The notes under the pieces are model-generated. The model was not told the DNA's origin. It saw only the letters and a list, made by a program, of their open reading frames with translations, and ran no database searches. Shown here piece by piece: positions 56,519 through 64,000 of a DNA stretch of 64,000 bases. Source of the stretch: Eutrigla gurnardus (lineage: Eukaryota > Chordata > Actinopteri > Perciformes > Triglidae). The stretch lies in contig OY741268.1 in NCBI GenBank assembly GCA_963514095.1, positions 6,831,824 to 6,895,823 on the forward strand, read 5' to 3'. The position numbers were made by a program, and so were the translations under genes. Position 1 is the stretch's first letter, and the number at the start of each line of letters is the position of its first letter.

Positions 56519-59335
56519 TCATGCTATGTAGTCGAGGTGAAGTCTGAACAGGTGAGTCTTGAGCCTTTTTCGGAAGATGGCAAATGACTCTGCTGTCCTG
56601 ACATTAGTCGGGAGTTCGTTCCACCACTGAGGCGCCAGAACAGAGAAGAGTCTGGACTTTGCTGAGCGACATTTGTTTGATTTCAGCGATGGTGGTACCA
56701 GCCGGCCAGCTGAAGTAGAGGAGCGAAGTGCTCGCCTCGGGGCATGAGGTTTGACCAGTGTTTGAAGGTAGATGGGTGCCGTTCCGTTGATGGCCCTGAA
56801 GGCCAGTGCCATCGTCTTGAATTGGATGCATGCTGCAACAGGGAGCCAGTGGAGGTCACGGAGGAGGGGGGTCACATGGGAGAATTTGGGTAGATTGAAG
56901 ATAAGGCATGCTGCAGCGTTCTGGATACGCTGCAATGGTTTAATCGCAGAGGCCCGGAGTCCGGCCAGGAGAGAGTTGCAGTAGTCAAGGCGGGAGATGA
57001 CCAGTGCTTGGACCAGGAGTTGCGTTGCATCCTTTGTGAGGAAGGTCCGAATCCTGCGGATATTGTAGAGGGCAAATCTGCAGGATCGGGCCACAGCAGT
57101 GATGTTGGGGGTGCAGGATAGTTGGTCATCGAGGATTACACCCAGGTTCCTTGCAGTTGACGACGGCAATACTGTGATGCCCTCGACAGTGACCGACAGG
57201 TCCATGCGAGGGCAGTCTTTCCCTGGGATGAAGAGGAGTTCGGTTTTATTCAGGTTAAGCTTGAGGTGATGTGCAGTTGTCCAGACAGAGATGTCAGCCA
57301 AACAGTCCGAGATGCGAGTTGCAATGTGAGTGTCAGAGGTTGGGGGAAAAGAGAGGAACAGCTGGGTGTCATCTGCGTAGCAATGGTAGGAGAATCCATG
57401 CGATGTGATAACAGATCCTAGTGATCTGGTGTATAGTGAGAACAGAAGCGGTCCTAATACTGAGCCTTGAGGGACACCCGTGTCCAGAGAACAGGGTTTG
57501 GACGTGGAGCCATTCCATGTGACCTGAAAGGTGCGATTTGTCAGGTATTATGTGAATCAGGTTAGAGCAGAGTCAGTTATGCCAAGTTCAGCCAGAGTGG
57601 AGAGGAGGATTTGGTGGTTGACTGTGTCAAATGCAGCAGATAGGTCGAGGAGAATAAGAACGGAGGAGTGGGATGAGGCTCTGGCGTCTCGCAGGGACTC
57701 GGTCACTGTGAGGAGGGCCGTCTCAGTGGAGTGAGCAGTCCTGAATCCTGATTGATTAGGGTCTAGGAGGTTGTTCTGCGAGAGATAGGATGACAGTTGG
57801 TTGTAGGCGGCACGTTCCAAGGTTTTAGAGAGGAATGAAAGAAGAGATACAGGTCTGTAGCTTTGGATGTCAGTAGCGTCTAGGGTGGGTTTTTTAAGGA
57901 GAGGCTTCACGGTAGTTGTCTTAAAATCCGTTGGAATGACACCTGAGGTGAGGGAGGAGTTGATCAGGGTGGTGAGGAATGGCAAGATGTCGTGTGAGAT
58001 GTCTTGGAGAAGAGAGGAGGGAATCGGGTCAAGGGAGCAGGTGGTGCCACGGTTAGATTTTGACGGTTGAGAACAAGTGCGTGAACGTCTTCAGAGGTGA
58101 GGGGGCTAAAGCTGGTTAGGCCATCAGAGTTGAGAGTTGGGGGAGATGTCTTCTGGGAGGGAATAGGCGTGAATGAGGAGCTGATGTCATTTACTTTCTT
58201 GGTAAAGTAAGTTGCAAAGTCATCGGGAGGAAGGGGGGAGGGGTAGGAGGGGTGAGGAGAACATGGAGAAGAGTTTCCTGGGGTTGGAGGCAGAAGAGTT
58301 GATCTTTGCCAGGTAGAAGGCAGATTTAGCTGCCGAAAAAGTTGAGGTGAAGTCAGAGAGGAGGTGGTGGTGGTGGTAGTGAGCAAGGTCCTCGTGCTGG
58401 CCCGATTTCTTCCATTTTCTCTCAGACGCTCACAACAATGATCTGTTGGTTCGCAGAGGTTCAGACAGCCAGGGAGGGGAGGGAGATGATTGCGCAGGTC
58501 GTGAGATTGGGGGACAGAGAGTGTCCAAAGAAGAGGAGAGTGAGGACATAAGGATGGAGGAGGCTTCCTCAGTAGGCATTAAGGAGAACTGTTCTGAGGA
58601 TGGTAACGAGGAGATAACAGTTGAGGAGAGAGCGGAGGGAGTGAGGGATTTCAGGTTGCGGCGGCTGGTGACCGTTCGAGGCGTAGAGGGGAGGGATGTG
58701 GTGGGCTTCATGGGGAGGGAGAAAGTCACAAAGTGGTGATCGGACACGGTGAGCGGGGTAACAGAGAGTGCCGAGATGCCACAGGATCTTGTGAAGACAA
58801 GGTCAAGTTGGTTCCCGGCCCGGTGAGTTGGTGGAGAGGGGGAGAGTGTAAGGTCAAATGCGGAAAAGAAGTCAATGAATTCAGATGAATGCAGCTTTCC
58901 CGGGTGGATGTTGAAGTCACCGAGGACGACGAGTGGTGTGTCATCATCAGGGGAGCAGCTCAGGAGGGCATCCATCTCATCTAAAAAGTCACAGAGAGGA
59001 CCGGGTGGGCGATAGATCACTATGATGTTGAGCTTGAAAGGAAGGGTGACAGAGATGGCGTGGAATTCAAGTGCAGATCGGGGTAGGTGGTCCAGAGGAA
59101 GGACCTGGTAGGACCATCTCGGTGAGATGAGGAGGCCAGTTCCTCCTCCTCGCCCTGTTCGTCTTGGGGAGTGTGAAAATGAGTAGGCAGTTGAAAGGGC
59201 AGCTGGAGTGGCAGTTTTTTCTGGGGTGATCCAGGTCTCCGTGAGGGCCAGGAAGTGAAGAGTCTGCAGGGAGGCATAGGCTGAAATGGTGTCTGCCTTC
59301 TTGACTGCAGACTGGCAGTTCCACAGCCCCCCTAG
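56519..59335 (-). pseudogene. L2 ORF2 (endonuclease plus reverse transcriptase), broken
   Basis: Reading on the minus strand: the AP-endonuclease part has LVVLGDFNIHPG (near 58910) and TVSDHHFVTF (near 58735), catalytic residues in place, after YRPPGP. RT blocks follow: SYRPVSLLSFLSKTLER and LDLSAAFDTVNH (57557-57985), GVPQGSVLGPLLFSLYT, and the catalytic YADD at 57368-57379. The C-terminus IQNAAACLIFNLP ... RLKTHLFRLHLDYIA ends at 56519. Breaks: a frame change between 57960 and 58080, and two stops (TGA, TAA) in WFxSYLT at about 57543-57556. The N-terminal endonuclease part is cut at 59335 by a MITE. Reverse transcription and nicking activity are therefore lost in this copy. Confidence 0.85.
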
Positions 59336-59433
59336 TAGTGCTGTGCGATATGGACAAAATGTTATATCCCGATATAGCTAATTTTATATTCCGATAACGA
59401 TATATATCCCGATATAGTATTTTTTCTTAGAAT

Positions 59434-59469
<36 letters not shown>

Positions 59470-60299
59470 TCACATCTCAGCACTACTACGACCAGTGCCG
59501 TAAACAGGTGACGTAAAAATGCTACCACAACACAGTAGCGTTGCTGCAGTTACATTCACCTTCAGAACTTGTTTTGAACTCAAAATTTGGATATCCAACG
59601 GTCATTTCGACATTGAGTTGTGCTTTACACGGCGTATTAAATCACAACCGTAGTGTACGTTAACGACGCCCAATTTCCACTGCATGCGTCTCCGCTGCGG
59701 TGCGTCTCCGATCCGGCTTCGGTCCGCCGTCCGCCAATCCCCACAGGATGCGTTTGAGTCCGCCACGGCACCGTCCGTCATTCGCGATAAATACGTAATC
59801 GCGCGCTGCAGTTAAAGATATGTGTAAACACAGCAACCAAGCGATACAAAGGTCAGTGCTCCCAAGGAAGGAGTACAAGACTTTTTTTGACGTAGTCAAG
59901 TGGTTTTATTAACACAAGTGTTTTATTTTGAAAAGTTTTATTGTTGAGTATGTACCGAACTTCCTGTTTCGCTATATTTGCCCTGTGCTGAATTGCTGCG
60001 CCGTGGTCCGGCATCCGCCAGAAATAGAAGTCCGTATTTGTTGCGGAGAGCTGCGGACTGCCGGAGCTGAGACGCAGCGGACACGCAGCGCAGCGGACCT
60101 GGTGGGGATTGACCCATAGACTAAAGTGAAACGTATCTGCTCCGCTGGTGGAGACGCATGCAGTGGAAATGCATGTAGCAACAGTGCTAAACAAGTAGCC
60201 TACACGTTAAAATTACGATATAAACGACAGAGGGTTATATCCTACGGTAGACATTTTTATATCGTACTACGATATATATCGTAATATCGCACAGCTCTA
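59336..60299. mobile_element. hAT-type MITE with 8-bp duplication
   Basis: Left end TAGTGCTGTGCGATAT; right end read inward TAGAGCTGTGCGATAT, one mismatch in 16. CCCCCTAG flanks both sides (59328-59335, 60300-60307), an 8-bp duplication typical of hAT. The subterminal parts repeat CGATATATATC motifs on both sides. A (TA)n tract is at 59434-59460. A second MITE lies inside, leaving about 466 bp. No coding sequence. Confidence 0.9.
59673..60170. mobile_element. MITE with ATTTCCACTGCATGCGTCTCC ends
   Basis: ATTTCCACTGCATGCGTCTC at 59673 and its exact inverse ending at 60170 give at least 21 bp of perfect terminal repeat. 498 bp, with CpG-rich inner arms (CTTCGGTCCGCCG / GTCCGGCATCCGCC). The flanking duplication is not certain. 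It resembles the Harbinger-like MITE at 9339-9866 in size and in its GCGTC(T)CCG-rich arms, so it may be the same superfamily. Confidence 0.75.
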
Positions 60300-60307
60300 C
60301 CCCCTAG

Positions 60308-60799
60308 TACTTCAAGTTCCTTACCGGTGGAGAATGGTGGGTAGCAGAGATTGGATGGGTTACAGCCTCGAGTGAAGGGTCTCTGGTAAAATCTTCTCCA
60401 GTGTGATGTCCTGACTGGGATAAGACACATGGCTGCGAGGGGGGGTTGAGATATTATGCCTACCTCAATGGACTTCCTCGATGGACTCCTTTGTCTTTGT
60501 TCAGCTGTCTTCGTTCTGATGTCCTGACGCTGTAGTGACAGCCTTTTAAGTGCTCAGTTTACCTCATGCACTGACTGTGACCCCTCCCTCCAATCAACTC
60601 TATTGACTACAGCTGAGCTGGCTCAAACTAGCTGATTGCTCACTTAGCATAGACAGCTTTACAAGAATTTAAACAACAAGCTATCAACACAAGACTAAAT
60701 GTTACAACTAGCTTTACTCACACAATGCCTAAACCCAAATCTACAATTAGTTTCTGACTTACCAACAAGAGACAAAGCAGCTTCCTTCCTTTCTCCAGA
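60308..60799 (-). promoter_or_regulatory. Presumed 5' UTR and internal promoter of the minus-strand L2
   Basis: This is the part of the L2 copy upstream of ORF2, on the far side of the MITE insertion. It has no ORF of length and no second homologous copy in the window. L2-type LINEs transcribe from an internal promoter at their 5' end, so promoter function is inferred from position only. Confidence 0.35.
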
Positions 60800-61188
60800 C
60801 AAAGTCCACACTCTTCTCTGTTCTGGCGCCTCAGTGGTGGAAACGAACTCCCGACCGATGTCAGGACAGCAGAGTCATTTGCCATCTTCCGAAAAAGGCT
60901 CAAGACTCACCTGTTCAGACTTCACCTCGACTCTACATAGCATGACCCACTAACAACCCCCCCCCCAAAAAAAAACACCCTTACCTATAGCACTCTGATC
61001 ATAGCACTGTTGCTCTTAAGGTACTACTTTACTCAGATGAGGACCTAACACTTGTTCTATTTTTAGCTCTTACTTTATCGGCAATGATACGTTGTGGTTT
61101 CTTTGTTTCCTTCTTTTGACAAATGTACTTATTGTAAGTCGCTTTGGACAAAAGCGTCTGTTAAATGACCTAAATGTAAATGTAAGAC

Positions 61189-62540
61189 AATATGAACATG
61201 TTAATCAGTTGATGTTTACCATGGTCTCCATCTTAGCTTAGCATGTTAGCCTCCTTCCATGGACACATATGAAATTAATTCAAACTTAACCCACGACACA
61301 ATATGTTTCCCATCAAATGTAGTCCACAATGCGTTTTCATTGTGTGAGAGGTGATTTTTAGGAGAGCAGCTGTGCGTCCAACAGCAGATGGATCATCTTG
61401 AGTGTACTGGGTGGATGATGGGATTTTTACTGGATACCTGGAAGTTTGACTTGCTCATGAACCCAGGAGGTCAAGAAAGTCATCAGGATTCACCCTATGA
61501 CAACCATGAAAATGTAACATATTTCAAGACATTTCACTCAAAAGCTGAACCGTAAACCTCATGCTGGTGTTAGAATGAGTCCATGAGATCATCACTGATT
61601 TAACCTCTGACCATACATGTCTTTACAACAGTGGAACATCTATCAGCTGAAGAGCTAGATAGTCTTTCTTAGGAGAGGGGGGAGACCAAACCAGATGGAA
61701 TTATGGACTAACTTGCAGCAGGTAGACACAAACAACTCCCCAGTGAGATGATCTTGTAGCTCTGTGAATGCTAAATTAAAAAAAGTATTTGTTTGTGCAA
61801 CCGGAATTACACATTTTTCTACGTCAGGTAAAAATTCCCCACAGTGAGTTCATAAATAGGCATAAAAACTCTCCTCCTGTTGTGTACTCAGAGCATGTTG
61901 GGGTAAAATAATAACAAAAGTCAGACAAGTGTAAAATGTCACTGTACAGCTTTAATCTACGGCTGAAAATGATCCGAACAAATGTCAGCATCAGCTAACC
62001 TTCACGCTGAGGGGAGACTGCCATCTGATCAATTACATCCGCTGACCTTTCCCATCATTTGTTTAAAGGAGGATTGCATTTTATGAGCCCTAATTGCTCC
62101 ACTTTCGCAGGCTGTCATTAACCAGAACATCCTCTTCACTTCCTTTTTGCCACAACTTGAAGCAGCAGGTGGAGTTGGACTCCAGTTGCAGTCAGTGCAG
62201 GCAATGGTGGAAAATCACTAAATAATGTGTGATTGATAGGCTGCTGGCAGTGGTGTCAATTCAGCCAAAGCTAAGGTTTGGCAAGGTTACTAGTCACATG
62301 ACTTAACTGCAGTATCAATCAATATACATGCCCAGCAAATAATCATAACAAAAGTGACAAGTCTGCTATGTAGCTTATCTGTGTGGTTAGGAAAATTGTA
62401 ATTGCAACAATATCACGTGAACATACCAGGTCAACTTAAAACTGTTAAAGTCCAAATGCAAAGAGGAGAGGGAGGGAGGGAGAAGAGGGTGCTGAGTGGC
62501 TAACAGCCTCGTTAATAGCCTGAATCCTGCCTTCACTACA
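61189..62540. other. No gene recognised
   Basis: Unique-looking sequence without coding signatures. A GAGGGAGGGAG patch is at about 62465-62480. Confidence 0.4.
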
Positions 62541-62825
62541 CTCTTAGAAATAAGGGTTCCAATAGGGTTCTTCTACACGGCCTGAGGTTCTACCTGGAAC
62601 CATTTGCTTCTGAAAAACCCTTTCCCGAAGAAAGGGTTTTTCAAGGGTTCTTGGTAACACTAATGGTTCCAGTAAGAATAATTTTGATCGAGAGAACCCT
62701 TTAAAACCCCTTTCCTGAATAAAAGGTTTTTAAAGGGTTCTTGGTAATGCTAAGGGTTCCAGTAAGAACTATTTTGATCCAGAGAACCGTTTTTGGAAGA
62801 AAGAGTTCTTCAGGGATTGTTGGAA
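62541..62825. repeat. Interspersed repeat with internal ~90-bp tandem duplication
   Basis: It starts CTCTTAGAAATAAGGGTTCC, a phrase common at the ends of a fish repeat family. A unit containing AACCCTTTCC, GAAAGGGTTTTTCAAGGGTT, CTTGGTAAC, GGTTCCAGTAAGAA and TTTTGATC...AGAGAACC is present twice (about 62610-62698 and 62699-62790), with about 85-90% identity by eye. GGTTC/GAACC motifs let it fold extensively. Confidence 0.6.
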
Positions 62826-62995
62826 GCATGGATCCTGTGTCACCAGGGACATACTTCCTGATAACACTTACCAATAATGGTGCAAAATACAATTCCTTGT
62901 GACTACTGACACAAATACTTTTCACATCCATTTTTTTGTTTATTTCTTTTTTTCTTCTTCTCCAGATCCTGTTGCTCAAACTGTAACATAATTGC

Positions 62996-63071
62996 TAATC
63001 TTGGGATTTGAACACCTGCCACCCAGTCTAAAGTCACTGGCAGTAGTGACTGAGCTAACCAGCTAGCTGGG
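62996..63071 (-). repeat. tRNA-like module
   Basis: On the minus strand GCTAGCTGGTTAGCTCAGTC (A-box region) is followed at tRNA spacing by GGTGTTCAAATCCCA (B-box region). The D-arm is shifted and the acceptor stem does not close, so this is a tRNA-derived repeat or a tRNA relic. Confidence 0.5.
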
Positions 63072-63229
63072 TGGAGTCATCAGGTCCACCATACTAGTCT
63101 ATCACCTTACACATTCTGATCAAACATTAAACTGAAATGTTCTGTTACCAGTTTATTTTCACAACCATTAATTATAAGAAAGCAAGACCTTCATCAGCCA
63201 ATCTTGTTGACCCAGGCAAAGATTAGCTG

Positions 63230-63297
63230 TGACAGGGATTTTAACCCCCACCCTCCAAATCTAAAGTCTGTACCATTACCCACTGAGCTATCCAGGA
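63230..63297 (-). repeat. tRNA-like module
   Basis: On the minus strand CTGGATAGCTCAGTGGGTAA is followed by GGGGGTTAAAATCCCTG. Inner phrases (ACTTTAGA...GGGTGG) match the module at 62996-63071, so the two derive from one family. Confidence 0.5.
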
Positions 63298-63471
63298 GAA
63301 CTTGTAGAGCACTCACAAAACCAGGTTGACAGCTCCTTCATGTCAGTGGTCAGACAGAGGGAGCTGATCATGTGTCTGTTTAGCTCTGTCTGTATAATGT
63401 GTGACTTCTGCTTTTAGGTCACAGGTTCAATTCCCATGTTGACAGATATCATACCTTGCTAATTGCCCTTC

Positions 63472-63545
63472 CAGACAATTAGCTCAGTTGGCTAGGAGCT
63501 GGTTCTTGATGCCAGACAATGTGGGTTCAAACACTGCATGAAAAG
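63472..63545 (+). repeat. tRNA-like module
   Basis: TTAGCTCAGTTGGCTAGGAG (63479-63498) and GGGTTCAAACACTGC (63523-63537) have A-box and B-box character. A lone B-box-like GGTTCAATTCCCA is at 63424-63436. It is opposite in orientation to the two modules before it. Confidence 0.5.
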
Positions 63546-64000
63546 TGGGATTTTCGTCAGTTAGCGGCCCTGTAAATTGCCGTGGAAGTTCAGGTTTACG
63601 ACTGAAAACGGCAATTTGCAGGAAACACCGAAAACTGACGTAAATTGCCGGGAATTGACGTGGGCCTTGCTTGGCAGTTGTCCCCCCATGACCCCCCTCC
63701 CCGTAATCCTAGGGGAGGCTTTAACATGTAGCCTAAATGAAAATGCTGTGAGCTATACAAATGCAAATCAGGGTAGCAGGGGGAGTTTTCCCCCAGGTGA
63801 CATTTTTCTGAAAGGTGTTAACTTAATTTCATCTTCATTCAAAGATATAACTTAATTTCATCTTCATTCAAAGATACACAAAACTATTTGCTTCAACAAT
63901 TACTTTTAATTAGGCTTTGCCACAAAGGTAAAATGTACATTCATGCAAACAACATCACAGTCTCCTAGAGCTCAACCACTGTGCATAGTGGCATGACTAC
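63546..64000. other. Repeat-like sequence with a small hairpin; no gene
   Basis: CTGTAAATTGCCGT (63569-63582) and ACGGCAATTTGCAG (63607-63620) form an inverted pair with one mismatch. Further AATTGCCG copies follow. An exact 29-bp tandem duplication lies at 63819-63876. The 92-codon frame at 63577-63855 runs across these and is not credible. Confidence 0.45.
63819..63876. repeat. Exact 29-bp tandem duplication
   Basis: TAACTTAATTTCATCTTCAT then TCAAAGATA, present twice without a mismatch. Confidence 0.95.

Larger units (their letters stand above)
56283..60799 (-). mobile_element. Nearly full-length L2, minus strand, inserted into the older L2
   Basis: CAAAGTC flanks both sides (56276-56282, 60800-60806). 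The 3' tail is at 56283 and the 5' end near 60799. Without the inserted MITE pair and its duplication it is about 3.5 kb. It retains endonuclease, RT and C-terminal regions of ORF2, and about 0.5 kb of presumed 5' UTR with promoter (60308-60799). The homopolymer tract T11-G9 is at 56489-56508. Target-primed insertion with a 7-bp duplication fits L2. Confidence 0.9.
56132..61182 (+). mobile_element. Older L2 copy, plus strand, split by a second L2
   Basis: TAAGAC flanks both sides (56126-56131, 61183-61188). The element consists of 56132-56282 and 60807-61182. The first part reads GGGCTTCAGGGCCATAAATG ... CATGCCCCGAAG ... CTCAGCAAAGTC, and the second resumes at CCACACTCTTCTCTGTTCTG exactly where ORF2 should continue. 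It ends with the L2 tail (AAAGCGTCTGTTAAATGACC then TAAATGTAAATG). The copy is 5'-truncated in the ORF2 C-terminal region. Its C10-A9 tract is at 60957-60975. Confidence 0.9.

Overview
The window reads as nuclear DNA of a ray-finned fish, most likely a percomorph teleost. The grounds are L2-type LINEs, tRNA-derived SINEs, Tc1/mariner, hAT, PIF/Harbinger and piggyBac remnants in teleost-style sequence contexts, long (CA)n and (TA)n tracts, and coding sequence that carries GT-AG introns. I recognise no host protein-coding gene. Every convincing coding segment belongs to a transposable element, so this looks like an intergenic or intronic repeat-rich stretch.

Layout. 1-8.9 kb: a tRNA-derived SINE whose 3' part has expanded into a ~41-bp minisatellite of about 30 copies (436-1650), an L2 3' end, a short hairpin, a CpG-rich block with a ZNF143-like motif and splice-like signals, a MITE and a LINE 3' end. 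9.1-12.7 kb: a three-level nest. A palindromic element holds a piggyBac copy whose 418-aa transposase has lost its catalytic core in frame, and a Harbinger-like MITE sits inside the left piggyBac terminal repeat. 13-22 kb: mostly unassigned sequence, a perfect 21-bp-arm hairpin (17457-17504) and a mariner-like element that keeps only an Arg/Gly-rich leader. 22.3-25.7 kb: a hAT element with a BED-finger exon, a GGGCCC-ended MITE and a Harbinger-type element that carries a tRNA-like module. 27.3-31.3 kb: a LINE 3' end split by a TG...CA-bounded element, which holds a MITE, which holds an L2 fragment.

32-48 kb: sparse, with old repeats, microsatellites and a 47.4-47.7 kb minisatellite. 49.6-50.9 kb: a second mariner-like element with clean terminal repeats and a broken leader plus HTH exon. 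51.1-54.9 kb: a MITE, the second GGGCCC MITE copy and a second Harbinger-type remnant that also carries a tRNA-like module. 56.1-61.2 kb: the clearest architecture. An old plus-strand L2 is split by a nearly full-length minus-strand L2, which is split by a hAT-type MITE, which is split by another MITE; target-site duplications support three of the four events. 62.5-64 kb: an interspersed repeat with internal duplications and a cluster of tRNA-like modules.

These elements do not work together as a pathway. What the sequence offers is a datable stack of insertions. Nothing here needs a new biological system. The most unusual items are the in-frame core-deleted piggyBac ORF, mariner elements reduced to RG-rich leaders, tRNA-like modules inside two Harbinger-type elements, and the perfect hairpin at 17.46 kb.
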